This document shows, in pieces, positions 45,519 through 57,646 of a DNA stretch of 64,000 nucleotides. Below the pieces are notes generated by a model. It was not told the origin of the DNA and searched no databases. It saw only the letters and a list, made by a program, of their open reading frames with translations. How positions within the stretch are numbered: position 1 is the stretch's first letter; each line of letters opens with the position of its first letter. This DNA is from Engraulis encrasicolus (taxonomy: Eukaryota > Chordata > Actinopteri > Clupeiformes > Engraulidae), in the NCBI RefSeq assembly GCF_034702125.1, contig NC_085861.1, positions 57,872,350 through 57,936,349 of the forward strand, in the 5' to 3' direction. Position numbers and translations under genes: made by a program.

Positions 45519-46096
45519 CGTTATGCTGCTTGAAAATATGTTAAGCCTAAACTACGTCTACATCAAAAGAGCCCTAGATTTTGAATACCGTAACCAGCTG
45601 CGCATTACCGACTCGCGCCGTGGCAGAATCTTTCTCGCGTCGCGCTCTTGAGCTGTCATGCAAGTTACACTCTCGCTTGCGTGAGACCTCTGGTACAACC
45701 CCCCTAAAACGAATAAAGCATGAATCTTTGGATTGAGTGGCATGGGCTGAGTTGGTCAAAATTTCGAACTATTTTGTTATTAGTATTAACTGCCACAAGA
45801 CGTTCTCTTGGACACCTCCAATAGATGAAACAAATAAACGTCATTTTATGGCAGCATTTTATGGCAGTAGTGGTGTTAGCTCATGTTCTGTTCTTCTATC
45901 TTGGTTAGGTCCTCTTGATATAGGCTTGCACACATGGCAATCACATTTTGATTTAAAAACCTCAGTCAGTGCAATGTAAAGACAGGCTGTTCACAAATGC
46001 TGGCTTTGATAACTTGAAATTGTGAAAGCGAGCATTGCACCTTCTCACTGGTCATTTATGATCAGATCTCTTTATGCTTATAATATGCACTAGTGT

Positions 46097-46279
46097 GTGT
46101 GTGTGTGTGTAGTGTGTGCAGGGCCACTGACAGCTTTTACCGGGCCCGGGGCTAAATCATCTGAAAGGGCCCCCCTCTCAATAAATACAATACAATTGGG
46201 TCCCAATTCTGGGGGGCCTCTTTCTCTGGGGCCGGGTCAACTGTCCCCTCCCCTGTCGGCTTCTGTGTGTGTGCGTGTG

Positions 46280-46320
<41 letters not shown>
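46097..46320. repeat. (GT)n tracts flanking a GGGCCC-rich hAT scrap
   Basis: (GT)n at 46093-46115 and 46262-46311 (with GCGCGC). Between them CAGGGCCACTGACAGCTTTT and ACCGGGCCCGGGG resemble one end of a fish hAT family. The opposite end is uncertain. Confidence 0.5.
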
Positions 46321-46321
<1 letters not shown>

Positions 46322-46780
46322 TCAATTGACCACAATCTGGCTTTATTTCATTTTTTATTACTCCGCGAAGGTCTAAAATTTTGCCCATGATGGTCTAAAA
46401 AAGGTCTAAAAAAGTCTAAAATTTCACTTGTTAAAAGCTGCAGACACCCTGTATCATTCACTATAGGCTATTATGGATTGATATTAATAGCTGCGCTATA
46501 CAATATTGTGGCAAAACAATTATGTGATGAAAGGCATGCTTCCAATCATCAAAATGTTTATAACAACACAATGAATGAACAATGACACTAAGGCTACAGT
46601 ATAGCAATGGGAGATACAATAATTTCCAAATTACAGTAGGGCCTGTAGCCTATGCCTATGGCATGACCAATCGCAATTGCCACAATGACAGGTGCTCTAA
46701 TATCAAAGCTAACCAGGTGAGGTGACATAAGCTTTAGCTAATAAAAGAGACACATAATTTGGTTCAAATTGAATGTTCAC

Positions 46781-47768
46781 TAGAGGTGCTCCGATCACCA
46801 TTTTTTGGCCCGATCACCGATACCGATCACCAAAAATCTTTATCTGCCGATTACCGATCATTGCCAATCACAAAAATGATTTCCTATTTTTTAAATAGCC
46901 TATTAATTATCCTTATTGAATACCATTTCTGCCCATAAACCAATCAATCTTAATTTGCACATGTCTATTATTAGGCTATTATTATTATTATTATTATTAT
47001 CATTATTATTATTATCTTTCAGACTAGTGTTGGTAATACAGTCTACAGTATTAATCAATGTATAAGTTATTGCATAGAATAACTAAACTATTTAAGATTG
47101 AATTGAAACTGAAACATTACATCAAATAGTCTTCCACATACGAGAAAAAAACAACCTGTCGCTTTAAATGAGCAGCCTCGTGAGGAGAGCCCCTCCCCTC
47201 TCTGTCACCGTCCACAGTTGCAGTGCTCCACTACCGTTCTGAATCTGAGCTCTCTCAAGTTTTAACCACATCTGTCGCCGTTTGGTGTTTCAGCGACAAT
47301 CAAACTAATCGACTGACTGCCAATTACAACTTTGAAAACAATAATTGACATGTTTGTGCTGACAACGTGAAGTTGTCGCGTGCTGACCGAGGCAACTACA
47401 CAGGTTATAACGTAAAATGGCTCACTGGCGAGTACTCAATCGCAAATTACATTGTCAGGTAAACGGCGCATGGATCGGGAAATCAGATCATTGTTGATGC
47501 AGATATGGTTATGAATGGTGGAAATGAAGGGGGGAATGGCGATAAGTAAGTTATAGACAAGCAAAGATGCCTTCTTTTGGTGCAGTTGCAGCTGTGCAGA
47601 GCCAGCGCCTACATGCAGCGCCAGGTGTAAAGGCAAAATGGTTGCGTGAGGAATTTAATATCTCTCGATCGGTTTTTTGATCGGCATGTTTTTCCGATCA
47701 CCGATCAGGCTATTTTTGGCCATTATCGGCCGGTCATGATCGGCAGCCGAGCAATCGGAGCACCTCTA
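46781..47768. mobile_element. hAT element, 8-bp TSD ATGTTCAC
   Basis: TAGAGGTGCTCCGAT at 46781 mirrors ATCGGAGCACCTCTA at 47754-47768. ATGTTCAC is duplicated at 46773-46780 and 47769-47776. Subterminal zones are dense in CGATCACCGAT motifs in both orientations, plausible transposase binding sites. 988 bp, no transposase, (ATT)n inside at 46974-47015. Confidence 0.95.
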
Positions 47769-47776
47769 ATGTTCAC

Positions 47777-48204
47777 TTCTCTGAACACTGTAGGCCTAGC
47801 CTATGAATAGCCTAGGCATGCATGTGTAACAGGTTGGACTAGGTCCCCTGTTAGTGTGCATGTTGTAATTGAAAACAGATGCCCGTGTGGGCGAGGGCGG
47901 AGTCCTTCCGGTTAGTATAAATTGCCTACTATGTTGACTGTTAGCCAGGTGTGGCTAACCTCGGTACCGGTTGGCACTTGGGGAAGAACTGTACGCTGGG
48001 TGCAGTAGGTGATGTTGGGTTCTGGACCTTTCCTTTGAAAAACATATGAAACATAATGTACCACATCTTCTTTCATTGACATATTAGTCTTAGATGAGAA
48101 TGAACATTTTTGTTAAGAGTTATGTAAAGGTTTATATGTCAAATATCCTGCGGTGTGACTGTAACATTAATGAAACCTGGAATATAATTTATATACTAAA
48201 AATA
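47777..48204. other. Unassigned, left part of a motif block
   Basis: AT-rich and carries CCTGCGGTGTGACTG at about 48149, the motif that recurs beyond the Tc1 nest at 59.5-59.9 kb. Confidence 0.4.
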
Positions 48205-48497
48205 CTGAATAAGAGAAAGATAACGCAAAACACGCCCACTCAATGCAAAAGCGTGTGCTCAAGTTGGGTCTCCTAAGGGGGCGTTGTCCCCTCCTTCTTC
48301 TTCTCTTTTTGAGGTGTTTGCACAAGACGTGCGCTACCGCCATCTACAGCGCTAAGGGGACTTAATTTATTCTCAACCTCAGGACTCCGAAGGTCTCCTA
48401 ACCGAAGGTCTCCTAAAGGGGCGTTCACCCGACATAAAGTGGATACCGGAAAAGAAACAAAATGACGCTTCTTGTTAGATCCACCTTCTTTGATATA
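48205..48497. mobile_element. Short derivative of the 39642-41106 TIR family
   Basis: GGTCTCCTAAGGGGGCGTTG, TCCCC.CCTTCTTCTTC and CTCCTAAAGGGGCGTTCACC match both subterminal zones of the 1.47-kb element but lie within about 290 bp. Its right end is cut by the Tc1 insertion at the TA at 48498. Confidence 0.6.
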
Positions 48498-49468
48498 TAC
48501 AGTGAGTCCAATAAGTATTTGATCCCTTGCTGATTTTGTTGGTTTGCCCACTAGCAAAGACATGATCAGTCAATACATTTAATGATAATATGTATTTTAA
48601 TATGTAGAGACAGAATATCAAAAAGAGAATATAGAAATACACTTCTGAGAATATATATTAATTTATTTCTCTTTCACTGAGGGAAATAAGTATTTGATCC
48701 CCTACCAATAACAGTTCCGGTCCCACAGATCAGATAGGCACTTCCTATCAACTTGTCCTCTGAATTAAAGACTCATGTACATACTAGCATGCATAAAAGA
48801 CACATTGAATCAGCAGAAGCAGAATCAGTCCGCCATCAGTTCAGTGAATCATTCAGACTGCAAACTCACCAACATGGGAAAGACCAAAGGATATCAGGAC
48901 AAAAGATTTTAGACCTGAACAAAGAGGACATGGGCTACAAAGTCACAAGAAAGAGACTGGATATTAAGGACCCCAACTATTGATGCATTTATTCCGAAAT
49001 CTAAGGAATACAAAATGACCATCCATCAGCCTGTCTGGGGTTCTATACACAATTTGACCTTTTGTAAGGATTCAATCAGGGCTGTAGTGGAGGGTAAACG
49101 CACGTAAACGCCGTTTACGCACCTCTGGAATTTAGGAAATAGCGTTTACCCACCTATAAATAGCGTTTACCCACCTCTAAATAGCGTTTACGCAGCTCTT
49201 AATGGCAATTACGCACGTCAAAGATCCCTGCGCCTTGTGATCTGCCGTTGGAATAATCCAAAATAAATTTGGCGTCATTTAAAATATATTGTTGAACATA
49301 CAACGCTTTAGTAGGAATCATTTTCATCTCTGTATTCGGGTATGTGACCTTCCAATCAGTGCCGTTCGGCTGCGGCGGCGAGACCAATCAGGATCCAGGG
49401 AATATGTAAACGCATAGGCTACACGTTGTGTAGTTGCCTGCCTGCCTACCTGTTCAAAGTTAATCATC

Positions 49469-49547
49469 ATGGCTATTAGGAGATATTTGAAGAGACCATC
49501 CAGTGCTTCCACTTCCTCAGATGCCAGCAAAATGCCTCAAGTACAAA
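49469..49547 (+). pseudogene. hAT transposase first exon remnant
   Basis: ATG at 49469 encodes MAIRRYLKRPSSASTSSDAS then KMPQVQ, followed by a GTAAGA donor. The basic start with a Ser-rich tail is typical of hAT transposase N-termini. A poly-T/CAG acceptor at 51240 leads to a continuation that meets a stop after about 16 codons. Confidence 0.55.
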
Positions 49548-49812
49548 GTAAGACTGACAGAGAGCAATTTACATGAGTCGTCAAATGTGCTTTATAAATA
49601 AGTTTGACTTGACGAATTATGGCAATGACAGAACGACGAGCTTTCAGATTGCCTAATGTGTAGTCATGCTATCCTTGTATTGCTCTCGTCACCCACCGCT
49701 AGTCATTCTACATCACGAAAGCTAGTAATGCCACCAGTGTAATTTTACAGCACGAGACGTTATCGTGCTTCAAGGTGAAATGAGAATAGCAAATCAAATA
49801 AAAGGTCAATTT

Positions 49813-50599
49813 GTCATGAACCAGGACAGACGAGGACCCAAATGCGTCACGTTCAACAGTTTTATAGAGGAACAGGGAAAGGGGAGTTGGGAATGAAGTC
49901 CGTGAGCCTGTGTGTGCGTGTTCCCCAGTGGTTGAGCGGCACCTCTTCTAGGTGGTGGTGGAGGGTCCGGGCTCGTGGCTGGAAATCCTGGGGGAAGCAC
50001 ACACACAACAGGACAGATGAACCGAAGCAGTAGTGCAGTCAAGGGCAGAGCAGAAATCGTAGTAGGAACCGGAAGACAGGTCAAAATTACCGGGGCAGGA
50101 GATCAGAGGAGTTGTAGACAGGTCCGAGTCAAGATCAGGAGGTCCAGCAGATCGGGTTCGGGTTCGGGTTCGGGTCCAGGAGGAAGTACAGGTACAGGTG
50201 CGGGTACGGGTACGGGAACAGGTTCAAGGTCGGAATTACAGACAGGGGGTTCAGGTGGACAGATACAAACACGAAACATGCAAGGTTTGCAGACGATCCG
50301 ACAAGGACAAACACAAAGACAGGACTAGATATACACAGAGGAATCACGAGGGAGATGGGATACAGCTGGGAGGTTAAAGAGACACAATGAGTAGAGACAG
50401 GTGAGGACAATCAGACAGAGCAGAGACAGAACAGAGAGTAGAGTGGCAGATGATAGAAAGTAATTAAGGTAGTTAACAGGTAGAGGGAATCAGGTAGACA
50501 GAGACAACCAGATAGACAGACACACAAAACGACAGACAGAGACAGACCAGACTGACACAGAGACAGACCAGACTGACACAGAGACAGACCAGACTGACG

Positions 50600-50655
<56 letters not shown>

Positions 50656-50709
50656 GAGACAGACAGAGAGACGGGGTCAGAGAGAGAGAGAGACAGACAG
50701 AGAGACGGG

Positions 50710-50754
<45 letters not shown>

Positions 50755-50985
50755 GGGGTCAGAGAGAGAGAGAGACGGGGTCAGAGAGAGAGAGAGAGAG
50801 AGAGAGACGGGGTCAGAGAGAGAGAGAGAGACAGACAGAGAGACGGGGTCAGAGAGAGAGAGAGAGAGAGAGACAGAGAAACAGAGAGAGAGAGAGAGAC
50901 AGAGAGAGAGAGAGAGACAGAGAGACAGAGAGAGATAAGAGCCAAGAGCTCAAAGAAGGATGCCAAGGAGCGAGCTCATGACACA
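49813..50985. repeat. Low-complexity insertion with (AGAG)n, (ACAG)n and (GGGTTC)n
   Basis: Bounded by TGTCATGAACCAGGACAG and GCTCATGACACA. Holds hexamer-like GGTTCG/GGGTAC runs at 50155-50220 and long AGAG/GACAG/GACGGGGTC runs at 50590-50935. It resembles an unspecified fish repeat; no coding sequence. Confidence 0.5.
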
Positions 50986-51442
50986 ATTGTCACTCTAAAT
51001 ACCGCAAAAATACGATTTGATGTTTTTTTTTAAACAGCCATTGAATTGGCACGTGTAAAACAAAAATAGCAATCTTATATTTTCTAAACAATATAACAAA
51101 AAACATGCTGTAGGCTATGTATGCTGACATAGGTAGTTATAGCCTACATGAGTGGTCCTTTAGCTTATGTTGTCAGTGTAATTGGCAGGCTGCTTAACTG
51201 GTGTTCTCAGCCCCACAACTCTTAAATTCTATTTTTTTTCAGGCAGTGATGGTAGTCCTACAGGCAATGAGGCAGAGATCACAGGGAGATGAGAAACACC
51301 AGGAGATCAGATAGAGATAGAAGAGGAAAGAGGAGGAAATGAGCAACAGAGAATGAGGAAACAGAGAAAGGTGAAATAGGAGATGAAGAAACAGGTAGTG
51401 CGAGAGGAGTAAGAGAAGAAACAGGGACAGGAGAGATGGAGA

Positions 51443-51690
51443 ATGGAGAGTGGAGAGTCTGAAGTAGAGAGAGATGCAGAATCTGAGACTGAAGACACAG
51501 TGAGAGGAGAAAGAGAGAGCAGATGCCATCCCAGTATCTGGACAGAAAAACAACACATAGGCCTCCGGTTTAAAAAAGATAACCATTGGCTTATTGTCAA
51601 TGGTGAACATCTTGGATGCAAAATCTGCAAAAAAAGTGAAAGGCCTTGGAGTGTTGCTTTGCGCCGCATTGTGTTGCGTCGCGTCGCCTC
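51443..51690 (+). pseudogene. hAT transposase zinc-finger-like remnant
   Basis: Contains CHPSIWTEKQHIGLRFKKDN then HWLIVNGEHLGCKICKKSER, resembling the TTF-type zinc finger of hAT transposases (W.....G..C..C). The frame then runs into GCGTC simple repeats and the element's right end. The DDE core and dimerisation domain are absent. Confidence 0.6.
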
Positions 51691-52596
51691 GCGTCGCGTC
51701 ACGGTCTGTCTGATCAAAAAATTCATAGTTTACCCACCTCTAATTTGACCACTACAGCCCTGGATTCAATAATCATGAGAACAGAAAGAAAGCACCCTAG
51801 ACCTGTACGGGATGAACTAGGCAATGATATCATCTTCTGGGACCAAAATCACTGAGAAAACAATTGGTAGCACTTAATGCCACAGAGGATTAAAATCCTG
51901 TAGTGCACACATGGTACCCCTGCTTCAGACGGAACCTGTGCAGTCCCGCCTGAGGTTTGCCAATGAACATCAGACTGGTTATGAGAACTATTAGGAAACT
52001 GTTATGACTAGGATCTAACTAAGATGTTTGACATTAACACAATGCAATGTGCTTTGAGAAAGAGCCTATGATCCCAAGAACACCGTCCTCACCATCATGC
52101 ATGAAAGTGGTATCATTATGGTTTGAGGGTGTTTGTTTGGCCAAGGCACAGGACAACCTGACACCGTCAACGAATGGATGGAGGGAGACATGTAACGTGA
52201 AATCCTGAGTGCAAACGTCCTTCCCTCCACCACTATAATGAAGGTGGAACATTTTTGGATCTCCCAACATGACAATAATATGCAACATACAGTCAAAGCG
52301 ACGAAGGAGTGGCTCGAGAAGAAGCTTATTACATTATTACATTACATTATATTGCATTTGGCAGACGCTTTATAACCAAAGCGACTTTCAAAAGAGGACA
52401 TATTCAAGCCAACATCACAAGCAAATACAATGTGCACAGGAGATATACAGAACAACAAGTGCAGTTGCAGAGGGGTTAGTTTTTTTTATTTTTTTATTTT
52501 TTAAATTAAAGAGTAAATAACGAGTACACACACACAAACTAAACTAAACTAAACATCATGTCAGGAGTCTGCCCTGGGGCAAGGCCAGTTCAAGCA

Positions 52597-53753
52597 TTAG
52601 TCTAGTAGATTCTCTCGAAAGAGGAAGGTCTTCAGTTGTTTCTTGAAGGCTGCAAGAGATGTGCTTAGTCTTGCTGCCTCTGGGAGACCGTTCCACCACT
52701 TGGGTACCACAACGGAGAACAATCTTGACTGGGAGTACCTAGAGCGACTGGATGGCAGAGCCAGACGGCTTGTGCTGGATGAGCGCAGTTCTCTTCCAGT
52801 AACATAGGGCGTTAGTAGGTCCTTCAGATAAGCTGGGGCCGTTCCTGTGATGGTTTTGTAGGCAAGGGTCAATGCCTTGTGCTTGATCCGGGTGGCGATC
52901 GGTAACCAGTGCAACTCAATAAATAGAGGAGTAACATGGGTCCTTTTGGGTTGATTGAATATCAACCGTGCCGCCGCATTCTGGATCATCTGCAGAGGTT
53001 TTAGCGCACAAGCAGGTAGGCCTGTCATGAGTGAGTTGCAGTAGTCAACGCCGGACAGGACAGTGGCCTGCACCAGTCGTTGTGTAGAATATTGTGTCAG
53101 CACAGGTCTGATATTCCGTACGTTGGACATCTGGAATCGACAGGTCCGGGTGACTGAGTCGATGTAGTTGGAGCATGACAGCTCATCATCAATCATGACG
53201 CCAAGGTTTTTGGCGACTTTGTTTGGGGTCACGATGGTGGAGCCTATCTTGAGGTTGATGTTGTGACTGAGCGACTCTTTAGCTGGGATCACCAGGAGCT
53301 CTGTCTTGGCCAGGTTCAGCTGTAGGTGGTGGTCCTTCATCCATGTTGACAAATCGGTGAGGCAGGCAGAGATGCGTTCCGAAACCGTGGTGTCATCTGG
53401 ACGGAACGACAGGTACATCTGGGTGTCATCAGCATAGCAGTGGTAGGAGAACCCATGTGTTTGAATGACACGTCCCAGGGAGGAGGTGTATATTGCAAAC
53501 AGAAGGGGTCCCAGCACTGATCCTTGGGGTACGCCTGTGGAGAGGGTGTGAGTCGTGGACAGTTTCCCTTGCCATGACACACTGAAGGTGCGTCCAGAGA
53601 GGTAGGAGTTGAACCATGAGTGGACAACGCCTGTGATTCCCATGGCTGTGAGTATCCTCAGGAGGATCTTGTGGTTGACTGTGTCAAAGGCTGCAGACAG
53701 GTCTAGTAGGATGAGGACCGAGGATAGTCCTTCCGTTCTTGCAGTCCTTAGAG
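52597..53753 (-). pseudogene. L2 LINE RT C-terminal part
   Basis: Open from the hAT border to a stop at 52597: [20 protein letters not shown] (catalytic Asp), [31 protein letters not shown] (active site), [20 protein letters not shown] and [15 protein letters not shown], ending in a typical L2 tail ([12 protein letters not shown]). It joins in frame to the N-terminal RT part at 55521 once the hAT is disregarded. Confidence 0.9.
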
Positions 53754-55512
53754 CAGGGCTATTCAATTAGTTTTTCAAGTGGGCCACATTTTGAAACCAA
53801 GAGGTGAAGGTGGGCCGCACATGTCAGCGGCCGCCGCCGGTCACTGGGCTATAGGTGGTAAAATAACTTTTTCTAGATTTTTAAAAGCTAGCTTCTAAAA
53901 GCTTTTAAAAGCTATCTTTTTAAAAGCTAGCTTTAATCTTAACATTGATGTTCAATCCTACAATCAGGACAGAGATTCACAAAAAAAGAGAATAATTTGT
54001 TGTCCATGCAAAATCAAAACTGCAGTGCTACAGCACTTAGGCCTACTGCAATAATCTGCAGGGGTGACTATCATACACTCCCTGGAAAAAGAGGTAACTC
54101 AATGGGATCTTCCTATTTAAATAAAGGTAATAATAATAGTTTAAAAATTACTCTGTGCAATACAATTAGCACAAATCTGTATTGTAATATGGTGGACACA
54201 ATATATTGCAGTATTGCACAGTTCAATGACTAATGTTATCTGACCTCATAAATGGCAAGTGATCTTGAAATCATTCATTAGTGACCACATCCTAAATTGG
54301 AACGGACGTTACGGGCATGAGTGACCATATTTCTGTAGCCATAGAACACTAGCCTACTGCCAGACACACGTTGTTGAAGGAGCGTTGAAGTGAGTTGACA
54401 AGTCGAAGAATCTGCGTTCTGAATGCGCCTCTAATACCCCCCCCCTCCCCCTCTCGAGCGTTGATCCACTTCTTCCAAACTACCGCGGTGGCTGGTAGTG
54501 CCATCAAAAATGCATGTGACATAAATATTTGTTTCGTTTTCATTGTCGCTGAGTCTGTGTGGCTACAAAACATCAGACAAGTCTAGTTTACTCCTGTCGC
54601 TACTCCTGTCCTGTCGCTGCCCCTTCCGTTGCGGGATACGGATAGCGCAGACCTAGAATGGAACAAAAATCAAAACTAACTGCTTTGACTAACTACGTTG
54701 AGGCTCAAAAGAGAGCATAACCCGCCGGTTGCAGCTTCACTTTAAAACCAGTCAATGCTGCAATTGTCATCCACACCTTCCAATTCAGCTGTAATAAAAT
54801 AGGCTACTTAAACGTCTTCTCCCTCTCCACATGCCCAATGGTCTCGTGTGCGTTCCCTGCCTACTTGATGGTCACACACTTCTTTCTTTCAGGTGGATAC
54901 GGACATTTAGGCTACGTGCACAGTTCAAATGCACAGTGTGAAATGTTCATCAGCGCTGACGTGTCGTTTTGTCAGACTTTGTAGATTTCATTTATTTTAA
55001 GAACATAACTTCTAGATGCCGCCTCGTCTCCGTGTTGCATGAACTGTGTTGTCAAACTTCATATCTCCGTTGTAAGACGCTCCATGACTACAGTTGCTCA
55101 TTTTTTTCAGTCGACAACTCTTCCACAAGAAGCACATACCTATAATGCAACAGTAACACATCTCAAACGCAGGCACCTCGCACAATGCAGCATTGACACA
55201 CGAGCGTGTGCTGCACACTGCGTGTTGCGCAACGGCACCGCTTCCAACGACGCAGCCTAATTGAAAATATGCTATTTGTTGTAGGCATAGTCCACAAACT
55301 GGCATATTGAGACCGCAAAACTATTAGAGACTAGACTAACTGTTAAAGAGGGAGACAAACTAACTGCTTTCCGCGAGGGTTTAAAATGTTAATTTGTTCT
55401 GGAGACTCCCCAATGGCCTTTTTTACTCTTGCGGCTGGCCGTCGGATCTGGGCCGCATCTGGGCCGCGTCCGGGCCGCATCTGGCCCGCGGGCCGCCAAT
55501 TGAATAGCCCTG
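53754..55512. mobile_element. hAT element in the L2 RT, 8-bp TSD CCTTAGAG
   Basis: CAGGGCTATTCAATT at 53754 mirrors AATTGAATAGCCCTG at 55498-55512. CCTTAGAG is duplicated at 53746-53753 and 55513-55520. A GGGCCGC.TCTGGCCCGCGGG run near the right end is typical of hAT (Charlie-like) ends. 1,759 bp, no transposase frame. Confidence 0.95.
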
Positions 55513-55520
55513 CCTTAGAG

Positions 55521-57290
55521 CTTCAGTCACTGAGAGTAACGCAGTTTCAGTTGAATGTCCGCTTCTGAAACCAGATTGTTTTGGGTCCAGTAATCCGTTC
55601 TGGTTTAGGAAGTTGGTAACCTGCTTTGCAACTGCCCTTTCTAGCGTCTTGGATAGGAAGGGAAGCAGTGAGACAGGTCTGTAGTTTTCGACATGAGCAG
55701 GGTTCAGTGTAGGCTTCTTCAGTAGTGGTGTCACCCTTGCTTGTTTGAAGGCGGAGGGGACAGTGCCGGAGGAGAGTGAGGCGTTCATGATGGATGTGAT
55801 TGCTGGGACCACTGTTTGGGCAATGTCTTGCAGAAGGTTCGTGGGCACTGGGTCCAGTAGGCAGGTAGTGGGACGGCTTCTTGTGATGAGTTTGGAAACG
55901 TCTTCTTCAGAGAGCAGAGTGAATTCTTTAAGTGTTGCAGGAGTCGGCGTGTTTCCCACGGGGGTGTCTTCTGGGCGGGATGTCGGCTCACAGAATTGCT
56001 TGCTAATATTTGCCGTCTTCTCCGTGAAGAAGGTGGCAAAGTTGTCTGGTTTCAGGTCTGAGGGCGCAGGAGGGGGGGGGAGGGTTGAGCAGTGACTTGA
56101 ATGTAGAAAACAACTTACGTGGGTCTGTAGTGTTGCTGATCTTGTCGTTGTAGTAGGTCGTTTTGGCAGCTGTTACAGAGGCGGAGAAGGAGGCTAGTAG
56201 AGATTTAAGTTTTTCGAGGTCAGATGGGTTGCGGGTTTTGCGCCATTTCCTTTCCGCTGCTCTGAGGGTGGTACGTAGAGCCCGGATGGTCTCTGTCAGC
56301 CATGGTCGCGGTTGTGAAGGTCTTGCAGGTTTAGTGACTAGTGGGCACAGGTTGTCGAGGCAAGAGGTCAGTGTGGAGCTGAGCGAATCCGTAGCAGTGT
56401 CAACATCGAGTGAGGAGAGAACGCTTGCTGAGGGCAAGGCATCTGCCACCACTGATGCGAAGGTAGTGCGTGACAGGTTGCGTAGATTCCGCCTATATGT
56501 GACCAAGGGAGGGGGGTGTGTGTAGGGTTGGGTAGGGAGGTGGTGAAATGGAGGAAAAAATGGTCTGAAACATGCATTGGTGTTACCTTGATGTTGTCCG
56601 CTTGGCAGTCCTTAGTCATGATCAGGTCGAGCTGGTTACCACTCTTGTGTGTCGGGGGGCAGCTGGCTAGTTGAATGTCAAATGAGTTCATCAGGGCCTT
56701 GAAGTCTGTGGCGTATGGCTTATCAAGATGTATGTTGAAGTCGCCGAGGACAAGTAGGGGGCCGCCTAGGTCCATGATGGAGGAGATCAGCGTATCCAAT
56801 TCGTCAATAAAGTCGCCCAGTGTTCCTGGAGGACGGTAGATCACAAGTACAGACACCTTGATTGGGGCTGTGACTTTGATGGCATGGTATTCCAGGCAGC
56901 TGTAGTTGTTGGAAGGCAGCAGGGGGGCATACTGTAGCTCCAATGCTTGTTGATAAGGATCCCTGTTCCACCTCCTCTTTTCTTTAGCCGACTGGTGTGT
57001 GAAAATGAGTAGTTAGCTGAGAGTGCTGCTGGAGTGGCTGTGTTTTCAGGCTTCAACCAGGTTTCTGTTAGTGCCAACAGGTCAACAGAGAGACTACTAG
57101 CGTAAGCAGAGATGAAGTCTGCTTTGTTGACAGCTGACTGGCAGTTCCAGAGACCAACAGTGAAGGAGGTGATTGAAGTTGTGTTTGGTTGTAGTGGCTG
57201 AAGGTTGGCCAGTTTTCTGCATTGGTTGGAGGGTTTGAAAGGCCTGCGCCTTCTGCAGATTACTGGGATTTTCTGGAAACACATTGTCAA
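55521..57290 (-). pseudogene. L2 LINE endonuclease, linker and RT N-terminus, frameshifted
   Basis: From 5': VGLWNCQSAVNKADFISAYA then LLALTETWLKP (catalytic Glu), frameshift near 56940, LLVLGDFNIHLDKPYATDFK (GDFN box) and HVSDHFFLHF (SDH box), frameshift near 56500, linker PRPWLTETIRALRTTLRAAE, frameshift near 56010, then RT entry DPVPTNLLQDIAQTVVPAIT, ENYRPVSLLPFLSKTLERAV and SGFRSGHSTETALLSVTEAL. Full domain order, but at least three frame breaks, so inactive. The first readable codons are at about 57290. Confidence 0.88.
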
Positions 57291-57330
57291 TGTAGGTCAG
57301 TAGTGCCTTACGTGTCCTTGCTTCGGTGGA

Positions 57331-57564
57331 GTTGCACAGGTAGAGTTGCCTGTCTTGTCACTCGTCGGTCTTGCACAGGTTGCACAGGTAGAGTTGCCTG
57401 TCTTGTCACTCGTCGGTCTTGCACAGGTTGCACAGGTAGAGTTGCCTGTCTTGTCACTCGTCGGTCTTGCACAGGTTGCACAGGTAGAGTTGCCTGTCTT
57501 GTCACTCGTCGGTCTTGCACAGGTTGCACAGGTAGAGTTGCCTGTCTTGTCACTCGTCGGTCTT
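57331..57564. repeat. 48-bp minisatellite, ~4.9 copies
   Basis: The unit contains GCACAGGTAGAGTTGCCTGT then CTTGTCACTCGTCGGTCTT, with exact 48-bp spacing (57333, 57381, 57429, ...). It lies immediately 5' of the L2 coding region on the LINE's strand. Confidence 0.97.
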
Positions 57565-57646
57565 AGCACGAGGAGGGCTGCCGCTACCCAGCTGCCGCTG
57601 GAAGCGCACTTTCTTTCCTAATATGGGTGCAGGTGCCAATCAGTGA

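Larger units (their letters stand above)
42920..46451. mobile_element. hAT-like element with nested repeats, 6-bp TSD TATCAT
   Basis: CAGGGTGTCCGCGG at 42920 faces CAGACACCCTG at 46441-46451. GTCTAAAA repeats crowd both subterminal zones in direct and inverted sense. TATCAT is duplicated at 42914-42919 and 46452-46457. The interior holds the CCCCGAAACGCG element, a MITE and the 94-bp-arm palindrome. No transposase frame. Confidence 0.65.
49078..51762 (+). mobile_element. hAT element in Tc1, 8-bp TSD GATTCAAT
   Basis: CAGGGCTGTAGTGG at 49078 mirrors CCACTACAGCCCTG at 51749-51762. GATTCAAT is duplicated at 49070-49077 and 51763-51770. The left subterminal zone has several GCGTTTAC(C/G)CACCTCTAAAT-type repeats, one of which recurs inverted-side as GTTTACCCACCTCTAAT at 51729. 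It keeps remnants of transposase exons but not the catalytic core. Confidence 0.95.

Noticed and set aside
57222..57566. Repeat protein encoded by the 48-bp minisatellite
   Set aside because: 48 is a multiple of three, so every frame without a stop stays open; no start context or homologue recognised, and it lies in a LINE 5' region.
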